A DNA stretch of 64,000 nt from Kalmusia sp. IMI 367209 (Eukaryota > Ascomycota > Dothideomycetes > Pleosporales > Didymosphaeriaceae). The translations under genes and the position numbers were made by a program. The notes beneath the pieces are model-generated. The model saw only the letters and a program-made list of their open reading frames with translations, had not been told where the DNA came from and ran no database searches. Where the stretch lies: assembly GCA_027946365.1 (NCBI GenBank), contig JAPEUQ010000001.1:3100001-3164000 (forward strand). Direction: 5' to 3'. Shown piece after piece: positions 34,462-46,195 of the stretch (its first letter is position 1; every line of letters begins with the position of its first letter).

Positions 34462-34963
34462 ATGCATCTCTCAGCTACCATCCTTTCCCTAGTCGCTGCA
34501 GCCTCCGCCGCCGCCGTTACCCCTCGCGCCGACTACGGCTCCTGGGACTTCAAGGGCAGCGTCAGCTTCCCCGCCAGCGGCTATACATCCTACAGTGTCG
34601 AGGCCACATACCACAACAGCGAGCTCGCCGATGACATTGAAGTGACGTGCAAGTATCTGTACAGTCCGCCCACGCAAACGACCGAGGCTAGCTGCACGGA
34701 TCCGAGCTTCTCCTACGACTTTGGAGGTGTGCGTAAGTGAACACTCTATTTTGGTTTTGTTGTGAGATGCATCAGGGGCTGACACCTTTGACGTAGGCAT
34801 GGCGAATACAATCTCCAATGTTACGCTCAAGCAGACTGTGGGACTTTGGGGCGAACAGGTGACGGTTATTGGTGTGAAGGAGTTCGACTGGGACTTTAGT
34901 CAGGGGTCGGGCAGGAGTGGTACTGCGGAGGGGCCAATCGAGGTCACTGCTGCTATTGCGTGA
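34462..34963 (+). CDS. Small secreted protein, possibly AltA1-like
   Basis: Two exons, 34462-34732 and 34797-34963, across a 64-nt intron, give 145 residues. A clear signal peptide (Ala-rich, about 1-19) is followed by a possible Pro-Arg processing site and a beta-rich domain with two cysteines (EVTCKYLY and EASCTDPSF) that could pair. The alternating hydrophobic pattern (WDFKGSVSF, SYSVEATY, NVTLKQTVGLWG) resembles the AltA1 / AA1-like secreted beta-barrel family of ascomycetes, but the identity is low by eye and the family usually has four or more cysteines. Such proteins include allergens and apoplastic effectors; the role here is unknown. Confidence 0.75.
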
Positions 34964-36565
34964 AGAGATGAACAATTAGGAGGTGAGGATCATGGGCTGA
35001 GATGATGAGGACTACGAAACGTGTTTTAAAAAAGAAAGCCACAGCAACAGTGGTGGCGATATGTAATTGCCTATTGTAATCATTCGGGTATTCCTACTCA
35101 CCAAATGTTCGTTTTCATTGCAACGCATCGCTGCCTTTGCCGTCCAAGCGTTCAATTCGCATTTTTCATTAAACTAATTTCAGTGACTAGCTCTCTCATC
35201 GCTGCTACCGTCCTATCTCCGATGATCTACAAAAAGATACGATCACAACCGCCATTAATAATTTCGCGATCTAATTTCGGAGCTCTATCGCAACCAAACG
35301 TTCTCTATCTTACCTTATGAATCAAGATAGATTGCTCACTTGTCGTTTGGTTCCGAGCCAAGTACGCGACGTAAGTCAGCTTTCAATCTAAAATATGGAT
35401 ATGGAGCCGACATGGACTTACAAGTCACTGGCGCACAAATTGGAGAAGCTTCTTCTTTTGTAGCATCCAACATTGAACAAGTGCAAACGTAGACTCGGTC
35501 ATATTTGCCCGCATAAGATTAAATATATCAGCCATGAAAATAACATAGTGGGTTGGAGCCACCTTCATACCCGCAAGACTATGAGGTAGACAACAAATGT
35601 CTGATAATTTAGCGTATGGAGAACTCAATTTTCCAGACGCGTAGTCATGGGCTGCTAAGATTGATGTTCGACTTTGACCATGTCAAGTCGCTCAACAATC
35701 TGCATGATTTTGGCTTCCAGGTCTTAGCTGCGCGGATAACTGTACCCGTATAATCCGCTTTTTCGACGTTGAAGGATCTTATAATAAGACCAGAAATCAA
35801 GAGTTCGCTCTCAAAGATCACATCACCATGTAGCTTCTCAATAGTTGGGGTTGATTGGGTTATAATATAGGTTATCATATGAATGTCTCACGCCTGTCGA
35901 AGGACATGCGATAGGCTCTAGGGAAGATTATAGATTGCTTTATGCCGCTAAGATATGATAATTGGCCTTCTTTAAATTAACATTACGTGTTCTCTAGACC
36001 TCCCTCTTGCGTTCAACACACGACTCCATTTTAGGACCCCGTGGTAAAAATAATGGACCAACGAACTGGTCCTCCAAGTTCAGATCAATACACAGGCTGT
36101 AATCGCAAAAGTCGAGCTGAAGGCCTTAGGTGTAACATATAGTACTAATGTGAGAAATGGATTGCCCCAGGAAGTAAGGACAATCAAGGTCTCGTGTTCT
36201 CGGATCGAGCGCGGGATTCCACCCAATCAATCATACCCAAAACTAAACACAGCGTCGCGGACTCGCTGCCTATTTGGATACTGTTGCCTAGGCTGTAATA
36301 CGCACAGCTATACTAACTCTTTTTCGATATGCGCTCACACTTTTGCTTCCAATACTGACAAAGTGGGTCGTAGGCGTGAATTCAGCGTACAAATGCTTAA
36401 CATCAATGTTGTAGGTTATCTTTCACCCTGCACATACTGTCGAGACATTACCCAAGACTTACGACCCCTGATCTAAGTCAATCAATTCAAATAAGCTGAA
36501 TCGGGTCTTCTTGTTGGGATGACTAGGTTTGTCATGGAGGTAACGTCAACATTCCGATTATATCC
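34964..36565. other. Intergenic, AT-rich, nothing recognised
   Basis: About 1.6 kb of AT-rich DNA with short frames lacking any family character. Confidence 0.45.
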
Positions 36566-39184
36566 TCAAGTCAAGCGCACGTATCTTCTTCGCCTCTTCA
36601 GCTCTAGCCAAGCCAGCATGTGTATCTGGCCAAAGGCAATTCTTTTAAAGAATGGACCAGTGCGTTTGATCAGAAGCACATTGAACATCCAAATTGCGCG
36701 GTTCCGCGCCCCGTCGTGATACCAATCCGGGTAATCAAAACTCTCCACTCGTATAGTCGTTGTCGCCATCCGCGTCTTTGAAATGATGCCTTGAGCGCCG
36801 AAAATCCAATAAGGTAGCACCTTCCGGGATTCCGACATCAGGACGAGTGAATACTCGGCGCCACTGAACGATGATGCACTTTCGTTGTTGTGAAAATTAG
36901 TGGGTAAAGCTAGAACACCACAACGCTTCTTCGAGACTCTAGTCTCGATAGTTGCAATAGCCTGGTCAGCGTTCACGGAAATTTGATCCATCGTGCATTC
37001 TTCAGCCCAGAAGTGTAGGCAACCATAAGGTAGGTCTTCAATTAATCTTGGGTCTGGAGGTGGGTCTGCAATAGCCCGTCGAGCATCGAAATATGGTGTC
37101 CCAGGCTCTATAACATCGGAGTTCTTACGAGGGAGCTCTTGCCTGACTATTTCAATCGAACGCTGGTCTTCTTTTACATAGAAATTCTGCACAAAGGAAT
37201 TGATGAAATACGGATGCGATGGATCACCGGAAAGATCACAGAGATTGTACGTGGACTGGCCTGTCCAGGCTGCCCATGTCCAAGAGGGAACAGGCTCCGT
37301 TGCTCGAGATGTCCGCCTTTCACCTGGACCAAGATTGATCCAAAGCAGCGCGAGATCAAAGCAATTGGATGGAACCCCAAAATGAAAGCGAGCCCCGTTT
37401 AACCGGGTAATGGCCCCACCCAGACCTTGGAATGCAGGAAGTGTGTCAGATTCGAAAGAGAGAGATCGGATTGTGTAGTCCGTCAAAATACGGCCATATA
37501 TGTCGAAATGTCGTAGCCAGCGGGTGGTTTCTGCGTCCCGCTCTCGTCCATCGTCCGTGCGAGTGAGTGAGAACGGATTCATCTGCCATAGCCTATGGGA
37601 CACACGGCTCAGCTCACCAGAACCCACCTGAGTAGAAGGATCTTGGTTAGAATACTGCACATTCCAGTCCTGTGCCCACTCTTCGCCGCAAACAAATGTG
37701 AGATGCTTATTGAAGAAGTGCAGGCAGCGAGTCGACAAAAGGACCTCTTGTAATGTCCAACCACGTGTGCTGTGCACCGAACTGCTCAGTACCTTTGGTG
37801 TTGAATAGTTGGCTTTCGCGATAAGGATTCTGTCATTGACGTGTGTCTTCGTTGCAATGAGAGATCGAGAGCCTTCACGAACACCAGGAAGGCCCGCGTT
37901 GGCATCGCAGCCGCTATGTTGGACGATTGTTGCGTATGCTGAGGTGTAGATTTCGTGCATCAAGGCGATTTGATCGTGCTTCTCTGCACGGTCGTCTTGG
38001 ATTATACACAGCGAGTCGACCCAAAGATATCGTTGACTTAACCGAGCAACAAAAGTCATCGCATCCAGGACAGATCGTGGGATGCTTGCAGAGCGCATGC
38101 GCAGAGCGTCCTTCTGTTCTAGTTCCTTGATATTGTCCTTGGTGGCTTTGAGTCTCTCTATACCCCCCCAGACATAACTCAAGGCAAAGTAGCGATTCGC
38201 AAGTGTACCATGCACTACGCACTGATCAACTACATCAATGAGGCGGATTCTAATATCTTTTCTCCCTTGAGAGCGCGTAACGTGACAGTGTTCATGGTAC
38301 TCGCTGCACCGGCGCAACCAGTAGTTGACCAGCGCATAATCCACATCGGTCGTGCGCATCCAGCTCGAGTTCATCAGCTTCTTCCTAGAAAGATTGGTAG
38401 ATTCCCATACAAGCGATTGTTCATGTGAATCTTCCCCACTGCCATCTTTCACCTCATTCTTCATCTCGATGACTCCTGCTTCTTGCCAGACATCGCTTAG
38501 TGGCTGCCTCGTTCTTACTAGTATCTTTTCTTGTTGTTGATACTGCATAGTATACTGGAAGCCATGGAGAACCGACAATGGTTGATCGACAGCCCAAGAG
38601 AGGAGCGACTTGATGGGAAGCGGAGTCATCAGATGCAGGACGAGCATGCAAATACGACACTGTGGCCTTGTGAGGAGGTGGAAGAGAGACCCTGACGGCA
38701 ACTCTTCAGCCAGCCAGACAGATTTCAGTGGCTGCTTCTCCGAGCCATCGGTATCAACGACTTTGCCTGACCCTGAAGGCCCGCTGTATCCCGTGTACCC
38801 TTCGCGTTGAGCATTGAGTCGCAAATCGTCGGCGCCCGGCGGTATTATCCATTCGTACTTGTCGCATACGGAACACAATTGGTCCTTAACCAATGGTCGC
38901 GTTTCAATCAGCTCCTCTATTAGTGTCTCGAATTTCACGAAGAGTCTGTTGCGCGCTTCGTACTTCTGGAATGGGTGAACATCGCGACGTTTCTTCGGTT
39001 GTTGCAGGCGTGCGAGGAATCGAGGAAGCCGCGGTTTGGTAAGTGCCGCGATATTCGTCTGCAGATTCGAAAGTTCTGTGAACTCAGTTGAGGTGTACCT
39101 GCAGATGGTAAGCACAAGGTGTCGCATTACGGATGGGGTTCTTGCTTTTCGTCCATGAGTGCCCGAGGAATCGTCGCGCATCAT
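36566..39184 (-). CDS. HET domain protein (heterokaryon incompatibility type)
   Basis: A single-exon minus-strand gene of 872 residues. Residues about 331-490 contain the three HET blocks in order: RYFALSYVWGG, LWVDSLCIIQDD with the downstream HDQIALMHEIYTSAYATIV segment, and RGWTLQEVLLSTRCLHF. The roughly 330-residue N-terminal part includes LCSVCDKYE and CRICMLVL, a Cys arrangement often found upstream of HET domains. The long C-terminal region is of the usual unassigned type. HET proteins can trigger cell death on fusion of incompatible strains; most members are untested. The frame is intact. Two ATGs are adjacent at 39184 and 39181. A member of a large expanded family, so no specific partner can be named. 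Confidence 0.9.
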   Translation of the reverse strand: MMRDDSSGTHGRKARTPSVMRHLVLTICRYTSTEFTELSNLQTNIAALTKPRLPRFLARLQQPKKRRDVHPFQKYEARNRLFVKFETLIEELIETRPLVKDQLCSVCDKYEWIIPPGADDLRLNAQREGYTGYSGPSGSGKVVDTDGSEKQPLKSVWLAEELPSGSLFHLLTRPQCRICMLVLHLMTPLPIKSLLSWAVDQPLSVLHGFQYTMQYQQQEKILVRTRQPLSDVWQEAGVIEMKNEVKDGSGEDSHEQSLVWESTNLSRKKLMNSSWMRTTDVDYALVNYWLRRCSEYHEHCHVTRSQGRKDIRIRLIDVVDQCVVHGTLANRYFALSYVWGGIERLKATKDNIKELEQKDALRMRSASIPRSVLDAMTFVARLSQRYLWVDSLCIIQDDRAEKHDQIALMHEIYTSAYATIVQHSGCDANAGLPGVREGSRSLIATKTHVNDRILIAKANYSTPKVLSSSVHSTRGWTLQEVLLSTRCLHFFNKHLTFVCGEEWAQDWNVQYSNQDPSTQVGSGELSRVSHRLWQMNPFSLTRTDDGRERDAETTRWLRHFDIYGRILTDYTIRSLSFESDTLPAFQGLGGAITRLNGARFHFGVPSNCFDLALLWINLGPGERRTSRATEPVPSWTWAAWTGQSTYNLCDLSGDPSHPYFINSFVQNFYVKEDQRSIEIVRQELPRKNSDVIEPGTPYFDARRAIADPPPDPRLIEDLPYGCLHFWAEECTMDQISVNADQAIATIETRVSKKRCGVLALPTNFHNNESASSFSGAEYSLVLMSESRKVLPYWIFGAQGIISKTRMATTTIRVESFDYPDWYHDGARNRAIWMFNVLLIKRTGPFFKRIAFGQIHMLAWLELKRRRRYVRLT

Positions 39185-39477
39185 CGCATGAGACGCAGAA
39201 ATCGCATGCGCTCACTTGGGCAGGGCTTGCGCGCGCGCTTCCGCAAGCAAGTCCGTAGCGAGAGGAAGTTAAGTATCATGTCGCCGCGATGAACAGTTGG
39301 GAAGCTGAGGCTAAGGCTACATTTGCAGCTTGATGAGCCTCGGATGTGGGGGCCAGATTGGAGGGGCCGATTGGCCAAGTCGCTACAACATCCATCCTAT
39401 ACTCCGATCACTCAACCTCACATTCACAACGCTATTACAGTGATTCGATAACGTATACAATTGATCTACGTACACGT

Positions 39478-40290
39478 TTAAAGCGACACGTTGACATTCG
39501 AGAAATCTACATAACCCTTGCCTTTGAGGAACGTATAGTTCCATGGGCCCTGACTTTCCTTCTCTGCAAGCTCTATGTACGCTTCAGCAGCGGCAGGACC
39601 ATTCACAGGAATCGTCGGACCTCCATTAGGTTGGCGCTCGTCGGCGTAGTAGAATCTGAGATGTCATTCAGAACGGCTATGGACGAGACTAAGCGAGGTA
39701 CTCACTTGAAACCCTGTTTCTCGTAGGCCATACTTGCAGCCTTGACCATGTGCGCTGCGGCCGATTTGCCCATACCAAATACTAAAACCGCGGGATTTGC
39801 AACAATGTTCAACATGTTACCCGTCATGATGAACGTTTTGGAAGCTGAGCTGCCGAGTTGCTTGAAGCCCTTGACGGCTTCTTTGGCTGCAAAAAGAGGC
39901 GATACCGCATTGATGGCAAATTCGTTGTTCACATCATCGAGCGACATTGGGTCTAGGGGACTCTCAGCATCGCGTGGGATACGGCTGGCGCCTGAATCAA
40001 TGTTGTTAGTGCCGCAGACTCGATTGCGCAATGTTAAATCACGTTCCATTGTACACCACCACTGTGGGAACACCAAGGGTCTTGGTCACTTTCGCAAATG
40101 CTTCCGCGATCAAGTGAGTGTTTGTCAGGTCGATCTTTAGCCGCAAATAGCCATCATTGCCTACACCCTCTTCGACGCTTCTCGCAGCTAATGCCACCTT
40201 ATAGCCCTTGGCGGCAAAAGCATCCGCGACTGACTTTCCTATCTTTGGCCCGGCGCCTAGGATAAAGAGCACGGGATTCGATTCTGACAT
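39478..40290 (-). CDS. Short-chain dehydrogenase/reductase-like protein with displaced splice site
   Basis: NAD(P)-binding Rossmann protein of the fungal SDR subgroup with an ILGAGPKIGKSVA cofactor loop near residue 10. The preferred model has exons 40290-40043, 39984-39706 and 39655-39478, giving 234 residues; the second intron is 50 nt and normal. The first intron is odd. The position expected from the family (after TACAATG) has GAACGT where GTACGT would be expected. A canonical GT four bases further on (GTGATT, from 40042) can be paired with an AG at 39985 to keep frame, giving VVVYNGTRIPRD. Read without splicing, translation stops right after this point. The usual SDR catalytic Tyr-x3-Lys is not obvious, as in other members of this subgroup, so catalysis is doubtful. 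Confidence 0.7.
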
Positions 40291-43200
40291 GATGATAAGG
40301 AATTTGCTCTCGTACAAACGAACACGGCTGGAAGGTTCGGGTGTTGAATAAGAATGCAAGAGTTATTGGAGTGTGATTGCCCTCGATACTTTGTCGTTCT
40401 TGGCTCCAAAATTTCCAATCATTCTCGGGACTTAAGTACTTTCCCTGCTCGGAGACTTCTAATAGCGATGTTCCGGCTGCTTACAAACGTGTGATCTCAT
40501 CTCACCTACTGGCTCCCCGCTAAAAGTCCAGAAACTCGAAAGCATTAGCGCGAAGGTAATCATCAAAGGCAGTGCCAGATGGAGGGCTTATGCTAAATCT
40601 AGGCTACTGTTTCACTCTAAGGAAGGTGCATCAGCGCTCAAGTTTGATGCTACTTTGAACAGCAGCGCTCCGAGATGGGCCATGTTAGAGTCTGTCTCGG
40701 AAATTCCTTTGTTGTAAGTAGAGCGGATGCATATTTTAGAGCCATATTGAATGGAATCGAGTGTAACCACTTGCTCTATGGAGCGGTGTTAGTACTAGCG
40801 AATTTTAGACATAATTAAGCGGCGAGTCGGCCTCGGAAATATAGAATTTACCGTTTGCAATGGCCAGCTTCCTAGCTTGAGAGGCATTGGTCTCTTTCCA
40901 CTATATAAAGCTTCTCTTGGCCGATGATTTCGTCGGTCCGCAGTTCTATCATCACGGCCACAGGTAAGAGAGGGCCGAGTCTGCAGTCGCATATATGCCT
41001 CTATATAACTACAGGCTATATGCATTTAGTAGAAATAGGCTACACCAGCGTATCATGCACGGCCCTCATCATTCGACTGGATATCTAGCATGTAAAACGT
41101 CCTTGCTCCCATAGGTGCTGTGATTCTCGATGGCAGCGAGGTAACGGAGTTCATCGCGGCGAGGTCTGGTCTATGCCAGGGTTGTCACGCTGAACGTGGC
41201 TTCGTTAATCTCATTCCGCGATAACCATTGGATGGCTTGCGCTCCGGCGGTATCATATCAGGATTGCAGGGCTTGCGTGCGACGAAGCACCTTCACTACG
41301 GTAGCATGTGGCATTTTAACACTATCTAGTGGACTTCTAAATAGCTGCATAAGCTGTCTTACGCTGATTGAAGGCTAATCGGCTCCGTGGACGTTCGCGC
41401 TTAGCGACCGAAACCCATTCTGGACCTCCTTGTTGGATTTCTCCTAGTCGCCTATAGCACCATTATCGCAACATCTTGTTACAAGTATGTTGTGCGGTTC
41501 AGCAAATTAAATTCTCAGCATTTCTTCCGCGAGAACAGCACGAGTTCATTCGAATACATATTTTCATTAGCTCAAGGCGCATGATAGCGGTACAGCCACT
41601 GTTTTACATGTTCAATGTCGAGAAGAGAAGCCAGTACGGCTCAAGATGTAGGAAATATCTGAGGTGAAGTTTTCTAGGTGGAAGCTGTCGAAGCCGTCAT
41701 CTCGAACACGCATAGATTGCTGAAACGGCAGTGCGAGCTGCCGATTTCAATTATAGCCCCCTAACTAGGGTATTCCCTGACGCGCCGTACCGCCTTACTT
41801 GGAGTAGTAGCTTAAGAGCCATTCGTAATTGGATGTTCATGTTCTGAGTGAGGCAACCCCATACAATGCCAACTTTGCAACTGCGAATTCCATCCGGACG
41901 GAATAAGTGAATGTTGGATCTTAGCTCACCTGCCAAACCACCAATTCACAACAACTGCATGAACGTGACCTCATCCAGCCCCGCACTAAATTGATAGAGT
42001 AGTTCGATTCGATCAAAGAAGGTTTCACGGCCTTGCTAAATCGTCTTGTAATCTGAGCACCGGACAGCGCGCAGGGCAGATCAAGAGATGCTAATCCAGC
42101 AGACATGACAGCCTAAATCACTATGACCACTAGAGCCACTCTTTGAAGTGATGCTTCCATCATTACATTCGAGCTTCCAATAAGGATCAATACTTTTTCC
42201 CACAGAGCACTTTAGAGGTTATGGGCTTGTTCGTTTACTCTCTGTCACAACCCATAAAGAATACTACTCTGATTCCATGCAAAGCCATGTTTGGAAGGAA
42301 TTTCAATGCTGCTCCATGTTTTTAGGAGCTTCCGCTCCTAGCGCAGCCTACCAATCCGGCTACAGGACGGTAGGGTTATATCCCAATTTGGCTTGGCCGC
42401 TTATATTATTCCATGCTTATCAGATTGGTCATATGACAAATGCACAGAGATCGGCACGCCTGAAGGAGAAGCGACGATCGACACCACACTACACTGTGTG
42501 GCATGTCTCCTAGACTCTTTGTATTTGGCCATGAGAGCAAGCATGAGAAAGAAACTTGCATAGGTGCGTTTTTCAGTGCTTTCTACCTAATCACCTATAG
42601 GAATTTGATCAGTTCCCGCGCGTTGATAGTAGCTCCTGTTTTCTTTGGTAGTGAATCTTCAGAGTAGCTACAATACCAACCTTTTGGTGGAGATCAGTAG
42701 TACTGAACTTTGCATTTCGGAGCATTAAATTCTTAGCGCAGAAACTGTCCTTATTTCGGGTCCTAAGCCGAATGTCGCATGACGCCAAGTCCTAATTCGC
42801 TCCGTCCTAGCCCGTTCTAGCCTGAGCATGCCGTTTACAACACGGAGTAGACTACCCGGGAATAAACGTTCCTAGTCCTGCGTTTCTGCGCCACACTTGA
42901 CTCCATTGTAGCCAATTTTGTCTGGAAGCGGCTTGGGAGATGTGTAGCGTTTGCACTCCCATGCATTATGCGAAGTGAAACTGTGTGGCTTACACAACGA
43001 TGGTGCACTATTCTGTATGAAGCCAATAATCCTAGTGATCGACGTCGATCATCCGGGTGATCAAGACGTCTTTTCTCAAGGAGACCCGTGCGAGTGTGGA
43101 CGAAGTATCAAGCTAAGGTACGCCTTAAGGGTTCCTCTATCGGAACTTGCGGCGTCGTATTTCATCACTGATATGAGTAAATTGAAAGAAGTCAATTGAA

Positions 43201-43748
43201 GGTTTTCTCCAGGAATATACACCGTATTCGATGATGAAATCAGATGCCATGCAAGGCTCTCGAGCCGTAGAGTTCTAATGAGCAAATAGCTGTTGTACAC
43301 AGAAAAACAAGTCAACGTTCTGTAAGATGGATGTGGTTCTCCCACCGGCTAAATGCACGTCTCGACCTACGCTATCTCGTAACGCAAGAGACTAACGGTA
43401 GTTTCGTAATGGTTGGCGACCTTGTGGAAAACGTGGTGCACTACTGGAATACACCCTTATCTTAGTTAGCGAGAAACTTTAAATCAGACGTGATGTATGT
43501 AGAGCCGACATGAATGATTCGGCGAATGCCAAATGGTTTCAACACCTGCAGGCGTAATGCCACACAGCTGTGACATGATTGACAACTCCGCTAATACCAG
43601 TTGAGCCAACTCTCCAGCCTACCAGAAAGTCCTATATTAAGTCGAGTTATCATATAGCCCAGAGTGTTATGATATAGTCCGCAAGCTATTGTAGACTACG
43701 ATTGAAACCCGGAATTTCTTGTCCACATCATATATCACTCTGTTGATT
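40291..43748. other. Gene-poor AT-rich interval
   Basis: About 3.4 kb, the longest interval without a gene. Only short frames broken by stops are present, with no family resemblance, no terminal inverted repeats and no tRNA. It may be degraded repeat DNA, but I could not identify an element. Confidence 0.45.
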
Positions 43749-44818
43749 ATGCCTGGAGGCATCCATCCACCACTCGAAGTAGTCGCCACGTGGCCAAAAC
43801 CTAATTTCGTGGACCCTATCAAGCACAGCCATGCAGGCCCAATTATCATGACGATTCTCGCCACAATGGCTATTGGCACGGTGGTTGCACGGATGTGGGC
43901 ACGGGTGACCATCCAACATAGAGCTGGTCTGGACGACTGGCTTATGCTCGTGTCTCTCGCTCCTACGATCGGTCTCATCATTGGGGTCGGAGTCGGTACG
44001 CGCTTTAGATGGGTAGTTCGAGATACAAAGACTGACAATCACTAGCGAATGAGAAGCTGTTCAATCGCCATATCTGGGACAACAAGCCATCAGAATGGTT
44101 GTCTCAACGCAAGATCACATGGGCACTCGAGCTCTTGTACATCATCAGCAGTGGCATGGTTAAAGCATCTGTCCTCCTCTTTTATCGGCGAATGGGCTTC
44201 AAGAGTGTCTCGAACGTCTTCAGGATCACAACTGTGGTCAGCCTTGTATCAGTCGTACTTTTCACCACCGGCTACCTATTCGCACTCTTTTTCTCCTGTT
44301 CTCCCCTCCACGCGTTTTGGGATCAACTCAACCTTGCGAAGGTGGCGGGCGGCTTTGAGTACCGTTGTGGTAACGAGTTTGCACATCTCCTATCCGCAGG
44401 CATAATCAGTACAGTGCAAGACTTCATCGCAACGACCCTTCCTGCAATCCTCTGCTGGAATCTCCAAATATCACTCAAACAAAAGATAGCACTGTATGCT
44501 TGCTTCGGCTTCGGCTACCTGGTCACTATTATCTCTGCTGTCCGATGCTACTTCACCAGTTATATTTTCCTCGACACATACGACGTACCATGGTACGCAT
44601 GGTATGCTTGGATGTTGACTGCCTTGGAAGTCGGCATTGGGACAGTAAGCGCAAGTATTCCTGCGCTAAAGGTATTCTTGAAACATGTTAATGGCGGTAT
44701 TCCACTTTCTAGTGGATACGGCGCAGTATCAAGGATGACGAAAATAATGATTTCGCCAATAAGGAAAAAGGAATCGATTGACATCGCACTGGATGAAGGA
44801 TACACGATACCGGGATAA
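43749..44818 (+). CDS. Rhodopsin-like / PTH11-type seven-span membrane protein, second copy
   Basis: Two exons, 43749-43995 and 44046-44818, joined by a 50-nt intron, give 339 residues. It begins MPGGIHPPLEVVATWPKPN, a start shared by many fungal members of this group. Seven hydrophobic segments follow, with DDWLMLVSLAPTIG in the second region, a KASVLLFYRRM segment after helix three and LEVGIGTVSASIPALK in the last helix. The short tail is polar. It is clearly related to the protein encoded at 19277-20594 in fold, though not a recent duplicate. Plasma-membrane location is expected; ligand unknown. Confidence 0.87.
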
Positions 44819-45277
44819 GGTTTTTGGGAAATGCTGAAGGGTCCACCATGACCAAATATATATAAGCGAGCGATCTCACTTGGAGTATCATATAAGCAAT
44901 CAGCTAACCATTATGTTTGCTAGCTAGAGATAATTTAAATTGCTTTGAGTGATATGCGCTCGTAAGAGACCTCTTCTGGTAAATCAAGTCTGAGCAGACT
45001 TTTACGTGCAGATGTTCATGCCCGAGACCATTCAGGTGAACTGTTTTACCTAGTCACACTTCGTCACATCACGGGTCTTCTTCACTTCCAACTTGATCTG
45101 AAAAGACAGCCATTATGTAGATAGCTATGATCAAGCGCCATCCAAAAAGGCGGTAATAATCAATATGTTGTAACCCTCTTATAGAGTTATATATTACACC
45201 CCAATGAGTACCTCTGAGCTCAAGTTGTCTTACAAGTTTTGCTGACGTGCGCATCATCGTTCGTTTCAACGCGACCC
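44819..45277. other. Intergenic between convergent genes
   Basis: AT-rich 3' flanks; nothing else seen. Confidence 0.5.
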
Positions 45278-46195
45278 TCACCCTAATTGCGCTGGAATAC
45301 CTTCGCCGTGTAGTTCGTGAATAGCGCGACTACCCGCTTCCTGCGTTGGTTCTTCCAACTCATTGATCTCGCCGCTTGCTACCTCAGGAACGCTTTTGCC
45401 TTTATCAGGGAGTTCGTGTCTCCCACCATGAGGCTTGTATTCTTCAACACTTTTAGCAAGCTGGGAGGCTTCACGGCGCTGCTTATGTCTCCTTAGAAGC
45501 CAAAGAATGAACGCGATGAGGATGCCAGTAACACTGACTACGCTTATGATAATTCCAGCAATGGTCCCTCCGGCTATCTGGTGACTGGGTGTGGGTGAGG
45601 TAGTTTGTGTCGGTGTCCCAGCTGATGTGATAGTGGAAGAAGATGTTGCAGAAGTCGAAGGCTGAGAAGTAGACGAAGACCTCGAAACCACAGAAGACAA
45701 AACTTTTCCATCTAATTCAAGACCCGCAAATCCGCCTCCCGAACCATACCATTCCGAAATGTCGATGCGAAATGCATTCTGAGCGCGTTCACTTGTAAAG
45801 TGAAAATCCTGCGCCGTTGTATTGTCTTGCGGCAGCGGACACCGTGCATCGCATGAGCTTGTTTCGCCAGTCGCTGGATCAGTGTAGTTGAATCTCATGT
45901 TCCCGCTATCCGGCAGAGCAGTATAACGCCATGTTTTTGTGCCGCGGCCATCTTGATCGGTATTCCAGAGGCGCAAGATGTCGGGCTGGAAGCTAATGGA
46001 GAAGCTGGCGGCCCAATATCCAACTGCGTTGTCTTCAAGAAGCCAGGTTTGATTGCGTGTGAGCTGGTAAGGATCGTCGAAAGGCGAGATGGTTGAAGAG
46101 CCCTCAGCTAAGACGCTAGCATCTGCTAAAGGGATCGATGAGGCTGTATTTGTGAGTAGTGGGCTCGATTTGTGATCGTTACTAGTATCTTGCAT
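45278..46195 (-). CDS. Single-span membrane protein with Thr/Ser-rich stalk, N-terminus uncertain
   Basis: A minus-strand frame of 305 residues. An ectodomain (about 35-165) has N-glycosylation sequons, a Cys pair (SSCDARCPLPQ) and the segment ISEWYGSGGGFAGLELDG. A Ser/Thr-rich stalk (about 170-205), one membrane span (about 208-235) and a basic-then-acidic cytoplasmic tail follow. This layout is common in fungal surface proteins thought to sense or bind the wall. The ATG at 46195 gives no signal peptide, although the topology requires one, so a 5' exon is probably missing from the model; I could not find it convincingly. An AG just before the ATG could be its acceptor. Confidence 0.6.
   Translation of the reverse strand: MQDTSNDHKSSPLLTNTASSIPLADASVLAEGSSTISPFDDPYQLTRNQTWLLEDNAVGYWAASFSISFQPDILRLWNTDQDGRGTKTWRYTALPDSGNMRFNYTDPATGETSSCDARCPLPQDNTTAQDFHFTSERAQNAFRIDISEWYGSGGGFAGLELDGKVLSSVVSRSSSTSQPSTSATSSSTITSAGTPTQTTSPTPSHQIAGGTIAGIIISVVSVTGILIAFILWLLRRHKQRREASQLAKSVEEYKPHGGRHELPDKGKSVPEVASGEINELEEPTQEAGSRAIHELHGEGIPAQLG

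Noticed and set aside
40045..40046. True GA-AG intron in the SDR gene
   Set aside because: Possible, but a GT-AG pair using shifted sites keeps frame, so the non-canonical type is not needed.
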